Assembly (NCBI RefSeq): GCF_026151205.1
Contig: NC_087076.1
Coordinates: forward strand, 3,743,902-3,807,901
Length of the DNA: 64,000 nt
Source: Bolinopsis microptera
Taxonomy: Eukaryota > Ctenophora > Tentaculata > Lobata > Bolinopsidae
Reading direction: 5' to 3'
Position 1 is the first letter of the stretch. Every line of letters begins with the position of its first letter. Shown here piece by piece: positions 1 to 13,130 of the stretch. Under the pieces are notes generated by a model. That model had not been told where the DNA came from. It saw nothing but the letters and a program-made list of their open reading frames with translations, and ran no database searches. A program made the translations under genes and the position numbers.

Positions 1-388
1 GAGCCAAGAAGAGTAGCAAAATAGTCCTTCCATTCTGAACCCTTTCCGATGTGATTTCCCTTGATTTTGCCAGTATATGATGGGACTTTACCTGTGATTC
101 TGTTTGATCATGGGTCCAGCTTTTAGCATGTCTGCCCCCAAGCTTGCTTCTCCAGTTCCCGAACCTGCCCCTCCAGCAGTGGCTCTTTGCGGCTGATTGA
201 TAAGCATACGTGCCTACTTCTTTTGCCCCTCTTGAACAGCTAATCGGTTGTCCTTCTGTAGCACTGATGGTGTATTTTATCTACATTCCCTCAGCTTCGA
301 GCCTCTCAATCTCAACAACTTGGAGTCCTGAGCATTTTACATCTTTTTCTTTTTCCCTTTACAGGTAGTAACAGTCGAGAATTGTCCC
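1..388 (-). mobile_element. LINE copy 0, partial: N-terminal linker end only
   Basis: The left window edge cuts this copy. What remains matches the 5' side of the truncated LINE seen in complete units: the stretch read on the minus strand as GNSPTERVQKW (around 20 to 70), then the EHLLEGQVREL linker (around 140 to 190), ending at the pyrimidine-rich block near 340 to 366. The reverse transcriptase motifs lie outside the window. The frame is broken by small indels. Confidence 0.9.
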
Positions 389-1380
389 CTACTACCCACT
401 TGAACTAACATTTATCAAGTTATGCGCCACCTACCCACTGACTAACATTTATCATGTTAAACGCGCCACTACCACTGACCTACCATTTACAGGTTTACAC
501 GCCACTACCAACTGAACTACCATTTTATCATGGTTACACGCCACTACCACTGAACTAACATTTATCAGGTTATGCGCCACTAACTCACTGAACTAACATT
601 TACAAGTATATGCGCCACTACCACTGAACTACCATTTATCAGTTACGCGCCACAGTGCCACTAACACTGAACTAACATTTATCAGGTTATGCCACACCAC
701 TCAACTAACATTTATCAGGTTATGCGCCACTACCACTGAACTAACATTTAACAGGTATGCGGCCACTTACACTGAACTAACATTTATCAGGTTTTACGAG
801 GCGCCACTACCACTGAACTAACATTAATCCAAGGGCATGTTACGCGCCACTACCACATGAACTAACATTTATCAGGTTTATGCGCCACTACCACTGAACC
901 TAACATTTATCACGTTACGCAACACTACCCACTGAACTAACATTTTAATCCAGTAATGCTACCATCTACCACTGAGACTACATTATCAGTTTATGCGCCA
1001 CGACCACTGCAACTAACATTTAATTCAGTTACGCGCCACTACCACTGCACTAACATTTATCACAGGTTACGCGCCACTAACCACTGAACTAACATTTATC
1101 CAGGTTATGCGCCACTACCACTGAACTAACATTTATCAGGTATGCGCCAGTTTTTTTTTTCTCAATTTCTACCACTGAAACTAACATTTATCATAGGTTA
1201 CGCGCCACTACCGACTTGAACTAACATTGTTATCAGGTTATGCGACCCTACCACTGAACTAACAGTTATCAGGTTATGCGTCACTACCACTGAACTACCA
1301 TTTATCCAGGTTATGCGGCCACAACCTCTGAACTACCATTATATCCAGGTTATCTGCACTACCACTACTCCAACTATGTC
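389..1380. repeat. Minisatellite block 1 (36-bp monomers)
   Basis: About 25 direct repeats of a 36-base monomer. Its key blocks on the plus strand are GCGCCACTACCACTGAAC and ACATTTATCAGGTTA. Monomers 3 and 4 carry the ACCATTT and TTACACGCC variants. The ACAGGCC landmark is present in damaged form near 648 to 662. The block ends with GCGTCAC, a CCTCTGAAC monomer and an ACTACTAC tract. A run of ten T with flanking TCTCAATTTCT (1150 to 1170) interrupts one monomer here and in no other block. Confidence 0.97.
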
Positions 1381-3360
1381 GGAGCTAAGTCCGATCTACG
1401 CCAGAAAACCCCCTCCATATATCCTGTCCCGCATCAGGGTTCGAAGTTCCACATTATGAGATTGTCCCAACATCCTTCAGTAAAATGACAGTAGCATTGT
1501 CTTGGTCGGCCTTGCAGTGCTTCTATCCGTGCGTAGGTCCCTAAGACTAAATCACTGGCAAGTAGCTCAGGATGTCGATGCCAGTGTCCCGCCATTTTTA
1601 ATATCTCCTGCTTCGTAAACTTGTTTGACAGCACTTGGGAGTCTCCCATACAAATTATATTGCAGACCTTGTCCTTCCATGAGATACCCAGCCAACCATA
1701 CGCAACACTTTGTGTATGTCCCGTCCAACATTTTCTACTTGAGCCATTGTCCAGTGTCCCAGGTTTCTGATCCGTAGAGCAAGTAACTGATTCACAACCG
1801 CTATGAACAAACAAATCATTAGAGGCTCTTGGAGAGTTGGATTTCCCAGATATCCCTTCAGTCTATGTAGGGCACCCCGACGCTTTTCCTTTCTAACCCT
1901 TATCACCCTATCTGTGCATCTCAATCCAGGAACCTAAGTAGATGAAATCATCTACATTTTCTATGGCTTCCCCGATCGACTTTGTAGGTCGCTAGATCGA
2001 TCTCCCATATTCAGTGTCCCAGGACCTTGTCTTGCCTTTCTTTAATGTGTAGTCCCACGCTTTGCTGCCGCCGAATCTTCTCTGAGCAGGAAACTCGTTA
2101 GCCTGTCCATGTCCTCAATATAAGTGCTATATCATCTGCAAGTCCACAACGGTGATGACTGGGCCCCACTTCTTCTCTTATTCTACGTTTCGAGGGATGG
2201 ATCCAAGTCGCCCCGCATCATCCCCTATGGCTGTGCCTCAACAGTAGTCGAGACTATTGCACAGAAGGTTAAGGTGCTAAGGTAATCACCCTGTAACACA
2301 CCTGCCAGTATCTCGACAATTCAGTCTTTACTTCTCTCCGTCTGGAGTTTAGGACTTAGGCATTGTCTTCTCGTACATGACCGTATAAGCTGCACGATTT
2401 TGACTGGAAATGCCGTTAGCTTCTAGAATCGTTAGCATTTTCCCCCACGATTTACACTGTCGAAAAGCCTTCTTAAAGTCTATAAATGTCAGGAACCAGC
2501 TGGCCATTTATCCGAACTCTACACCCTCTATAAGACGTCCAGTACCAAAACCTGTTGATTTGTTGACCCTCCTGGTCTGAATCCATTCTGTTTCTACGCA
2601 GAATTGGTCTCGATATTCTGGCTTCAACCGGTTTAGAACCATCTTGTTTTAGAGACTTGCAACTAGGGATGACAAGCTATTCCCGAATAGTTCATATGTT
2701 TTCGCTAAGGACGCCCTTCTTTGGAATTGGTATGATGTTGGCAGTTGACCATTGGTCTGGTTTCTCACCTTTCAATAGAGCATTGTTACAGAAGTCTAAG
2801 ACAATTTGACTCAAGGTCGCATCTTTTAAGACTTCTGGAGGCTATGTTGTCGTCACCCCATGCTTTCCCTTCCTTATGCAGACTTGCCTTTCCTGTACCA
2901 TCCAAACGTAAACGGTTCTGTTCCGAAATTCAGATTTGGGTGGACTGGACAAATATCCCTCTTCCGCGTTCACTACCGTCGGTTGGTGAGCCAGAAGATT
3001 AGCAAAATAGCTTCCATGTCTGATCCCTTTCGTTGGTGAGTTTTTCCCTTGATTTTGCCAGTATATGATGGAGCTTTACCTTGATCTTGTGGATCATGTC
3101 CAGCTTTTTAGCATGTCAGCCCTGCCAACTTGCTCTCCATTCCCGTACCTGCCCCTCCACCAGCGGTGCTCTTTGTGGCTGCTTGATAACTCGCCTACTA
3201 TCTGTATTGCCCTCATGAACAGCTATTCGGTTGTCATCCTGTAGCATCTGGAGTGGTATTTTATCTACATTCCCTCAGCTTCATCCTGCAACTTCAACAC
3301 TTGGAGTCGTGAGATTTTACATCTTTCTTTTCTCCTTTTCAGGTAGTAAAAGTCGAGAAG
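1381..3360 (-). mobile_element. LINE copy 1: 5'-truncated non-LTR retrotransposon, RT plus C-terminal region
   Basis: Reference description for all copies. On the minus strand the unit consensus reads about 640 codons. In order: a basic/linker region (residues about 1 to 150, with EHLLEGQVREL and GNSPTERVQKW); reverse transcriptase (about 155 to 500) with NYRGISL, NGFRPGRST, FIDFKKAFD (motif A, first catalytic Asp), GVLQGDTLAP (motif B), FADD (motif C, catalytic Asp pair), NEGKTKVM and YLGS; then a C-terminal region with MAGHC, ASDLVLWEPTHG and DRDIWRGFSGVDRT followed by TAG. The enzyme copies element RNA into DNA at the target site. The apurinic-type endonuclease that should come first is absent, as after 5' truncation. 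In this copy the KAFD codons lie at about 2461 to 2488 and the FADD codons at about 2131 to 2145, where two bases are missing. Readable pieces include MAGHWHRHPELLASDLVLG (within 1434 to 1814) and ALHRLKGYLGN (within 1655 to 1924). Clade (RTE-like or jockey-like) is uncertain. Confidence 0.93.
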
Positions 3361-4324
3361 TTTCCTACTACCACTTGAACTAACATTTAGCAGGTTATGC
3401 GCCACTACCACTGAACTAACATTTTATCAGTTTACGACCCACATACCAGAACTATCCATTTATCAGTTACACGCCACTACCACGAAACTACCATTTATCA
3501 GGTTACACGCCACAACCACTGAACTAACATTTATCAGTTACGCCACTACCACCTGCAAACTAACATTTATCAGTTATGCGCCATACCACTGAACTCCAAT
3601 TATCAGGTTAACGCGCGCCACAGGCCCACTACCACTGAACTAACAATTATCAGGTTATGCCCACTAATACCACTGAACTAACATTTATCAGTTATGTCCC
3701 ACTAACTCACTGAGACAACATTTATCAGTTATGCGCCACTTACCACTGAACTAAACATATTATCAAGGTTACGCAGCCACTACCACTGAACTAAACATTA
3801 ATCAGGTTACGCGCCACTACCTACTGAACTAACATTTATCAGGATTATGCGCCACTACCACTGAACTAACATTATTATCAGGTTACCCACCACTACCACT
3901 AGTAACTAACTTTTTATCAGGTTATGCGCCACACCACTGAACTAACCTTTATCAGTATATGGCTGGCCACTACCTACTGAACCATAACATTTTATCAGGT
4001 TACGCGCCACTACCACAGACTAACATTATCAGGTTACGCGCCACGACCCTGACTAACATATATCAGGTATGCGCCACTACCACTGAACTAACAATATCAG
4101 GTTATGCTCCACTACCACAGAACTAACATTATCATTTACGCGCCCACCTACCACTGAACTACATTTATCAGGTTATGCGACACTACACTGAACGAACATT
4201 TATCAGGTTATGCGTCACTACCCTGAACTACCAGTTAACAGGTTTATTGCGCCACTACCTCTGAACAAAAAAACCCCAAAATTTCTCAGTGCTATCTGCC
4301 ACAACCACTACTATTCTACTATTG
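3361..4324. repeat. Minisatellite block 2 (36-bp monomers)
   Basis: Same monomer order as block 1, with the ACAGGCC landmark at about 3617 to 3630. Near 4262 to 4290 the last monomers are disturbed by an A/C homopolymer stretch (AAAAAAACCCC then AAAATTTCTCAGTG) where other blocks read ACTACCATTTATCAGG. This looks like a local base-calling failure. Confidence 0.96.
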
Positions 4325-6327
4325 TCGGAGCTAAGTCCGTCTACGCCAGAAAAACCCCCTCCATATATCCCTGGTCCCGCATCAGGGTTCGCAGTTTCCT
4401 CTTAGAGTTTTGATCCCAACTCCTTCATAACTAGACAAGTAGCCTTTGTCTTGGTCGGCCTTTCGTGCTCTACCGTGCGTAGGTTCCCATAAGAACTAAA
4501 TCACTGGCAAGTAGCTCAGGTGTCGGATGCAGTGTCCTCGCCATTTTTTAATCACCAGCATCGTAACTTGTTTGACAGCCTTGGTAGGCTACCATATCAA
4601 ATTATATAGCTGACCTGTCCATCATGAGATACCCGCACCATACGCAACATCATTGTGTAATGTCCCTCCCAAACTTATTTTCTTCTTGACCTTTGTCCAG
4701 TTCCAGTGTTGTTTCTGATCCGTAAGCAGTACTGATTCACAAGCCGCTATGAACAATCTAATCTTTAGGCTCTTCTTTGAGACTTTGGATTTTCCAGATA
4801 ATCCATCTAGTCTATTGTAGGGCACCCCACGCTTATCCCATTTCAACCCTTATCTCCCTATCTGTGCTCTCAATCCAGGAGCGCTAAGTCTATAAATCAT
4901 CTACATTTTTTCTATGCGTTCCCGGATCGACTTTGAAGGTCGCTAGATCGATCCTCCATATACATGTCATGACCTTGTCTTGCCTTCGTTTATGTGTAGT
5001 CCCACGCTGGCTGTCCGCCGTTCTACTCCGACAGGAACTCGTTAGCCTGTCCATGTCCTCAGATATAAGTCTATATCATTCTGCAAAGTCCACATCGTGA
5101 TGATCTTGGGCCCCACACCTGCTTTTTCTACGTTCGGAGGGTGAGTCCAAGTCGGCTCCGCATCATCGCCTATGGCTTTCCTCAATACAGTAGTCTATGA
5201 CTATTGCAAAGAGTAAGGTGCTAAGTTATCACCCTAACACACCTGCAATATCACGAACAATTCAGTTTCTCCGTCTGGAGTTAGGAACTTTGTGCCATGT
5301 CTTCTCGTACATGAAGGCCGTATAAGCCGCAACGAATATTGACTGGAATGCCGTAATCTTTCTAGAGAATCTTTAGCATTTCCCACGATGATACAACTGT
5401 CGAAAGGCCTTCATAAAGTCTTATAAATGTCAGAACAGCTAGGCCGTTTCCGACTCTTTGACACCCTCTAAAAAGACGTCTCAGTACCATATCTGTTGAG
5501 TTGTTGAACCTTACCCTAGTCTAGAAATCCATTCTGGTTTCTACGCAGAATTGGTCTCGATTCTGGCTTCAACCGTTTAGAACCATCTTGTTAGAGACTT
5601 GGCAACTAGGGATGACAAGCTTATTCCCCGATAGTTCATTGGTTCGCTAAGTATCGCCCTTTCTTTGGAATTGTTATGGATGTTGGCAGTTGACCATTGG
5701 TCTGGTTTCTCACCTTTCAATAGAGCAATGTTACAGGAAGTCTAAGTCAAATTTATCAAGGTCGCATCGTTAAAGACTTCTGGGGCTATGTGTCGTCAAC
5801 CCATGCTTTCCCTCCTTTAATCTGGACTTTGCTTTACCTGAACTCATCCAACGTAAACGGTATCTGTTTCCGATATTCAGAGGATGGTGACTGGATCAAT
5901 ATCACTCTTCCGCGTTTCTCACCGTCGGTGGTGAGCCGAGAAGAGTAGCAAAATAGTCCTATCCATTCTGAACCCTTCCGTTTGGTGAGTTTCCCTTGAT
6001 TTTGCCATTATATGATGGAGCTTTTACCTGTGATCTTGTTATCATTTGGTCCAGCTTTTAGATGTCTGCCCTGCAACTTGCTTTCCTCCGAGTTCCCACG
6101 GACCTCCTCCTCCACAGTGTGCTCTTTGGCTGCGATGATAAGCACTCGCCTAGCTTTCAGTTTAGCCCCCTTGAAACACTATTACGTTGTCTTCTTACAT
6201 CTGAGGGGTATTTTTTATGCTACATTACCCCCCTCAGCTTCAGCCTTGGCAATCTCAACACTTTGGATCAGTGAGATTTTACATCTTTTCCTTTTTCACC
6301 TTTCAGGTAGAAAAAGTCGAGAAGTTG
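4325..6327 (-). mobile_element. LINE copy 2 (truncated, frameshifted)
   Basis: Landmarks on the minus strand: FADD codons about 5073 to 5091 with an extra T inside the motif, KAFD codons about 5401 to 5430. The longest readable C-terminal piece is SKKSLKIRLFIAACESVLL (within 4622 to 4846), the region just after the reverse transcriptase fold. Plus-strand frames of 124 and 70 codons at 6012 to 6386 lie across the linker and block 3 and are shadows. Confidence 0.93.
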
Positions 6328-7279
6328 TCCTACTAACCACTGAACTAACATTTATCAGGTTATGGACGCCACTACCACTGAACTAACATGTTACTCAGGG
6401 TACGCGCCACTACCCACTGAACTACCATTTATCGGTTACAAACGCCACTACCACTCACTGAAACTCACCATTTATCAGTTACACCCACTACCACTGAACT
6501 AACATTTATCAGGTATGCCCACTACCACTGAACAACATTTAACAGGTTATAGCGCCCCTACCGACTGAACTACCATTTATCAGGTTACGCGCACAGGCCA
6601 CTACCACTGAAACTAAACATTTTCAGTTATGCGCCCCTAACCACAGAACTAAACAATTTCAGTTTATGGCCGCCACTACAATGAACTACCATTTATCAGG
6701 TTATGCCACAACCTCTGAACTAACATTTATCAGGTTACGCCCACTACCACTGACAACTAACATTAATCAGTTACGCGCCACTACCACAGACTAACATTAA
6801 TCATTAATCGCCACTACCCTCTGAAACCTAACATTTATCATGTTACGCCACACACTCCCACTGAACTAACATTTTATCAGTTATGCGCCACTAACACTGA
6901 ACTAACATTTATCAGTTATGCGCCACTAACCACTGAAACTAACATCTTTGTCAGTTACGCGCCACTACCACTGAACTAACATTTATCATGTTACGCGCCA
7001 CTACCACTGAACTACATTTACAGGTTTATGCGCCATCTAACCACTGAACTAACATTATATCAGTTATGCGCCACTACCACTGAACAACATTTATTCAGGT
7101 TACGCGACCACTACCACTGAGAACTAACATTTATCAGGTTATGCGAGACAACCACTGAACTAACATTTATCAGTGGTTTATGCGTCACAACCACTGAACT
7201 ACATTTATCAGTTATGCTGCCACACCTCTGAACTACCAAATATCAGGGTTATCTGCCATACCACTACTACTACTATGTC
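6328..7279. repeat. Minisatellite block 3 (36-bp monomers)
   Basis: ACAGGCC landmark at about 6588 to 6600. The TTACACCC variants are in monomers 3 and 4. The block closes with GCGTCAC, then the CCTCTGAAC monomer, then ACTACTACTACTATGTC. There are no foreign bases. Confidence 0.96.
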
Positions 7280-9265
7280 GGAGCTGAAGTCCGATCTACG
7301 CCAAAAACCCCCTCCATATAAACCAGGAGGTTGTCCCGCATCAGGGTTCGCAGTTCCCTCATTAAGTTTTCCCAACTTCCCGTTCAGAACAAATACAGTA
7401 GCTTTGTCCTTGTCGGGCCTTGCGTGCTCTAAAACGTGCGTAGGTTCCCATAAGACTAAATCACTGGCAAGTAGCTCAGGAATTCGGATGCAGTTTCCCG
7501 CCATTTTTAATCTCCTGCCTTTACAGTCGTAACAATGTTACAGCCCTTGGGAGCTACCAGTACAAAGTTATTATTGCTGACCTTTCCTTCCATGAGATAC
7601 CCGCACATACGCAACATCTTTGTTAATGTCCGGGGCGTCCAAACTTTTCTCTTATAGGCCTTTGTCAGTGTCCATTTCTGATCCTAGAGCAGTACTGATC
7701 ACAAGCCGCATAGAACAATCTAATCTTAAGGCTCTTTGAGGAGTTTGGATTCAGATACCTTCAGTCTATGTAGGTCACCCCACGCTTTCCTTTCTAACAC
7801 CTATCTCCCTATCTGTGCTCATCATCCAGAGCCAAAGTAGACGAAATCATCTACATTTTCTATGCTTCCCCCGATCGACTTTGTAGTCGCTATGATCGAT
7901 CCTCCATATTCAGTGTCATGACCAAGTCTTGCTTCGTTATGTTAGTCCCACGCTTGCTGCGCCGATTCTACTACTGAGCCGGAACTCGTTAGCCTTTCCC
8001 ATGTTCCTCAGATATAAGTGGCTATCCATGCTGCAAAGTCACATCGAGGAGATGAACTTGGGCCCCTCTTCTCTTTTTCTACGTTCAGGGAGTCCCAAGT
8101 CGCTCCGCAACATCGCCTATGGCTTATCCTCATACAGTAGTCGATGACTAATTGCAAAAGTAAGGTGCAAGGTATCTCACCCTGTAACACACCTCAAGTA
8201 TCCTGAACAATTCATTTCTCGTCTGTGATTAGGACTGGAGCCAATGTCCTTCTCCGTACATGAGCCGTATAAGCTGCACGATTTAGATGGAATGCCGTAA
8301 GCTTCTAGAATCTTTAGCATTTCCCACGATGTACATACTGTCGACAAGCTTCTTAAAGTCTATAAATGTCAGATACAGCTGGCAGTTTCCGACTCTTGAC
8401 ACCCTCTATAAGACGTTCAAGTAACAAATCTGTTGCGTTGTGACCTTCCCTGTCTAAATCCATCTGGTCTCTACGCAGAATGTCTCCGTATTTCTGGCTT
8501 CAACCGTTAAGAACCATCTTGTTTAGAGACTTGGCAACTAAGGATGACAAGGCTTTATTCCCCGATAGTTCATTGTTCGCTAAGGTCTCCCTTTTCTTGG
8601 AATTGTGATGATTGATTTGGCATGTTCTGAGACCATTGGTCTGGTTTCCACCCCTTTCAATAGAGCAATAGTTACAGAAGGCCTAAGACAATTTGATCAA
8701 GGTCGCATCGTTTTAAAAAGACTTCTGGGGCTATGTTGTCGTCACCCATCATTCCCTCCTTTATGCTGGACTTTTTTTCCTGTACTCATCAACGAAAAAA
8801 ACGGTTCTGTCCGATAATCAGAGGTGTGTACTGGATCAATATCCTCTTCCGCGTTCTCTACCGTCGGTGGTGAGCCGAGAAAGAGTAGCAAAATAGTCCT
8901 TCCATTTCTGAACCCTTTCCTGTTGGTGAGTTCCCTTGATTTTGCCAGTATAATTTATGGGGAGCTTTACCTGTGATCTAGTTGCTCAGTCCAGCTTTAG
9001 CATTCTGCCCTGCAACTTGCTTCCTCCAAGTTTCCCGGACTGCCCCTCCAGCAGGTGCGCTAATGGCTGCTTGATAAGCATCGCCCTAGCTTCTGATTGC
9101 CTCTTTGAAAACAACTATTCGGTGTCTTCAGTATCATCCTGAGTGAGTATGTTTTATGCTACATTCCCTCACTCAGCCTGGCAATCTCAACACATAGTGG
9201 AGTCTGCTGAGATTTTACATCTTTCTTTTTCTCCTTTTCAGGTATAAAAGTCGAAGAAGTTTAGT
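7280..9265 (-). mobile_element. LINE copy 3 (truncated, frameshifted)
   Basis: The best preserved C-terminus: the minus-strand frame at 7208 to 7504 reads GNCIRIPELLASDLVLWEPT, shifts frame, and runs past the LINE stop into the trinucleotide tract as a run of valines. FADD codons lie at about 8023 to 8042 (damaged) and KAFD codons at about 8341 to 8370, where the Phe-Asp codons carry an indel. Confidence 0.93.
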
Positions 9266-10220
9266 CCAACTACCACATGAACTAACATTTATCAGGTTAT
9301 GGCGCCACTACCACTGAACTAACATTTTAATCCAGTTACGCGCCACTACCACTGAACTACCATTATCAGGTACACGCCACTACCACTGAACTACCATTTA
9401 TCAGGTTACAACACCCACAACCACTGAACTAACATTTATCATGTTATGCGCCACTACCATTTGAACTAACTTTAGCAGGTTAGCGCCACTCACCACTGGA
9501 ACCTATACCCATATTATCAGGTTACGGCACAGGCCACTCACCAACTGAACTAACATTTATCAGGTATATGCTCCCACTACCAGCATGAACTAACAATTAT
9601 CAGGTATATGCGCCACTACCACTAACTAACATTTATCAGATTATGCCACCACTACCACTGACCTAACATTTATCAGGTTACGGCGCACTAACCACTGAAC
9701 TAACATAATCCAGGTTACGCGCCACAACCACTGAACTAACATTACAGGTTTATGCCCACTACCTACTGAACTAACATCTATCAGGTTACGCACCACTACC
9801 ACTGAACTAACATTTATGCAGGTTATATGCTCACTACCACTGAACTAAATTATCAGTTTATGCGCCACTACCAACTGAACAAACAATTATCAAGGTTACG
9901 CGCCACTACCACTGACTAACATTTATCAGGTTACGCGCCACTCTATCTACCACTGGGAACTAACATTTATCAGGTTATGCGCCACTACCACAGAACTAAC
10001 ATTTAATCAGGTTATGCGCCACTAACCACTGAACTAACATTTATCAGGTTACGAGCGCCACTACCACTGAACTAACATTTATCAGGTTAGCGACACAACC
10101 ACTGAATAACATTTATCATTATGCGTCACCTACCACTGAACTACATTTATCAGGTTATGCGCCACTAACCTTCGAACTACCATTTAACAGGTTAATCTGC
10201 CACTACCACTACTACTACTT
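9266..10220. repeat. Minisatellite block 4 (36-bp monomers)
   Basis: ACAGGCC landmark at about 9527 to 9536. The fourth monomer reads TTACAACACCC. The penultimate monomer has ACCTTCGAAC in place of ACCTCTGAAC. The right end is the ACTACTACTACTTGTCGG junction. Confidence 0.96.
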
Positions 10221-12197
10221 GTCGGAGCTAAGTCCGATCTACCCAGAAAACCCCCTCCATATATCCCCTGTCCCGCAACCGGGTTCGCAGTTCCTCGTTT
10301 AGAGTTTGTCCCCACTTCCTCAGTAACATAGACAAGTAGCTTTGTCTTTGTCGGCCTTGCTGTGCTCTACCGGCGTAGTTTCCCAAAGACAAACACTGGC
10401 AAGTACTCCAGGATGTCGATGCAGTGTCACGCCATTTTTAATCTCCTGCTTCGAAACTTGTTTGTACAGCCTTGGGAGGCTACCATACAAAGTTATATGC
10501 TGCCCTGTCCCTTCCCATGAGAAACCCAGCACCATACCCAACATCATTGTGTATGTCCCGATCCAAACTTTTCTCTTGAGCCTTTGTTCAGTGTCCAGGT
10601 TTCTAGTCCGTAGAGCAGTACTGATCACAAGCCGCTATGAACACTCTAATCTTTAGGCTCTTTGAGAGTTTGGATTTCCCAGATATCCTTCAGTCTATGT
10701 AGGGCACCCACCTTTTTTTCCTTTCTAACCCTTATCTCCCTAGCTTGCTCTCAATCCAGGATAGCCTAAGAAATGAAATCATATACATTTTCTATGGCTA
10801 CCCGGATCGACTTTGTAGGACCAGATCGAATCCCTCCAAATTCATGTCATGGACATTGGTCTTGCCTTCGTTTATGTGTATCCCACGCTTGCTCCGCCGA
10901 GTCTACCGTGATCAGGAACTCGTTAGCCTTTGTCCCATGTACTCAGATATAAGTGCTATATCATCTGCAAATGTCCACATCGGTGATGATCTTGGGCCCC
11001 ACTCTTCTGCTTTTTCTACGTTCGAGGTGAGTCCAAGTCGCTCCGGCATCATGCCTATGCTTGCCTCCTACATTGTCGATGACTATTGCAAAAGGTAAGG
11101 TGCTAAGGTATCACCCTGTAACACACCTGCAAGGATCTCGAACAATTCCAGTTTCTTCCCGTCTGGGAGTTAGACTTATGGCCATTGTCTTCTCGTACAA
11201 TGAGCCGTATAGCCACGATTTTGACTGGGAATGCGTAAGCTTCTAGAATCTTTAGCATTTTCCCACGATGTACACTGTCGAAAGCCTTCTTAAAGTCTAT
11301 AAATGTCAGAACCAGCTGGCAGTTTCCGACACTGACACCCTCTAAAAACGCTGTCTCTAGTACCAATATCTGTTGAGTTGTTGACCGCTTCCTGTCTGAA
11401 TCCAATCTGGTTTCTACGCAGAATTGTCTCGATCTGGCTTGCCAACCGGTTTAGAACCAATCTGTTTTTAAGACTGGCAATAGGCGGAAGACAAGCTTAT
11501 TCCCGATATTAATCGTTTCGCTAGGTCGCCCTTCTTTGGAATTGTATGAGTTGCAGTTGACCATTTGGCTGGTTTCTCACCTTTCAATAGAGCAATTGTT
11601 ACAGAAGTCTAAGACAATTTGGATCAAGGCTCGCATCGTTTTAAAGACTTCTGGGCTAATTTGACGTCACCCCATGCTTTCCCGTCCTTTATGCTGCGAC
11701 TTTGCTTATCCGTACTCATCCAACGTCAAACGGTTCTTTCCGATATTCAAGGGGTGACTAGGATCAATATCCTCTTCCGCGTCTTCTCATACCGTCGGTG
11801 GTGAAGCCGAGAAGATAGCAAAATAGTCTATCATTTCTGAAGACCCTTTCCGTTGGTGAGTTTCCCTTGATTTTTGCCATAATGATGGAGCTTTACCTGA
11901 AATCTTATGTTGATCATGTCCAGCTTTTAGAATGTCTGCCCTGCCCAACTTGCTTCCTCCAGTTCCCGAACCTGCCCCCCAGCAGGTGCTCTTTGGTTTT
12001 CTGCTGATAAGCATCACCTAGCTTCCTGTTTGCCCCTCGCTTGAACACTATTCGGGTGTCTTCTGTAGCAATCTAGTGGTATTATCATGCTACATTCCCT
12101 CAGCTATCAGCTGGCAATCTCAACACTTGGAGTCCGCTGAGATTTACCATCTTTTCTTTTTCTCCTTTTCCAGTAGCTAAAAGTTCGAGAAGTTGTC
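10221..12197 (-). mobile_element. LINE copy 4 (truncated; best motif A segment)
   Basis: The minus-strand frame at 11103 to 11405 holds the longest unbroken reverse transcriptase core in the window. It reads STTQQILVLE, then LTFIDFKKAFDSVHRGKMLK and ILEAYAFPVKIVA before shifting near the GVLQGD motif. The catalytic Asp of motif A is intact. FADD codons at about 10959 to 10980 carry one extra base. A C-terminal piece at 10320 to 10628 is out of frame with it. Confidence 0.94.
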
Positions 12198-13130
12198 CTA
12201 CTACCACTGAACTAACATTTATCAGGTTATGCGCCACAACCACTGAACTATAACATTTATCAGGTTACGCGCCACTACCACAGAACTACCATAATCAGGT
12301 TACACGCCCTACCACTGAACTACCATATTATCATGTTTCACGCACTGCGCTACCACTGAACTAACATTTATCAGGTTATGCGCACGACCACTGAACTAAA
12401 CATTTATCAGGTTTAGCGCCACTACCACTGAACACCATTTATCAGTATAACGCTCCACAGGCCACTACTACTGAACTAACATTTTATCAGATATGCGCCA
12501 CACCACTGAACTAACATTTAACAGGTTATGCGCCACTACCACTGAACCTATAAACCATTTAGACAGTTAAGCGCCACTTCCACTGAACTAACATATATCA
12601 GGTTACGCGCCACTACCCACTGAACTAACAATAATCAGGTACGCGCCACTACCACTGAACTAACATTTATCAGAGTATGCGCCACTACCACTGAACTAAC
12701 TAGTTATCCATTACCACCACAACCACTGACTACCAATTATCAGGTTTATGCCCCCACTACCACTGACTAACATTTTCAGTATGCCCACTACCACTGAACT
12801 AACATATATCAGGATACGCGCCACTACTACGAACTCAACTTTTATACAGGTTACGCGCCACTACCACAGATAACTAACATTTATCAGTTATGCGGCCACT
12901 ACCACAGAACTAACATTATTCAGGTTATGCGCCACTACCACTGAAACTAACATTTATCAGGTACGCCCACTACACTGAACCTAGAACATTTATCAGTTAT
13001 GCACACTGACCACTTAACTAACATATATCCAGGTTATGCTCACTACCACTGAACTACCATTTAACAGGTATCGCCACAACCTCTGAACTACCAATTATCA
13101 GTTATCTGCCACTACCACTACTACTACTAT
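12198..13130. repeat. Minisatellite block 5 (36-bp monomers)
   Basis: ACAGGCC landmark at about 12455 to 12463. Monomers 3 and 4 show the TTACACGCC and TTTCACGC variants. The end tract ACTACTACTACTATGTCGG is clean and ends at 13133. Confidence 0.96.

Noticed and set aside
1434-1814. Minus-strand 126-codon frame as a gene
   Set aside because: It is a frameshifted reading of the LINE C-terminal region, with only short patches matching the family. The LINE copy is the proper feature.
1381-3360. Endonuclease domain upstream of the RT
   Set aside because: On the minus strand the LINE begins in the linker and then meets the minisatellite. I see no endonuclease motifs in any unit.
6012-6386. Plus-strand open frame of 124 codons
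   Set aside because: It spans the antisense of the LINE linker and the start of a minisatellite block, shares no frame with the same place in other units, and depends on private indels.
7173-7532. Plus-strand 119-codon frame covering the minisatellite end
   Set aside because: It is a mixed readout of the 36-base repeat, the trinucleotide tract and LINE antisense. No other unit conserves its length, and its start lies inside the repeats.
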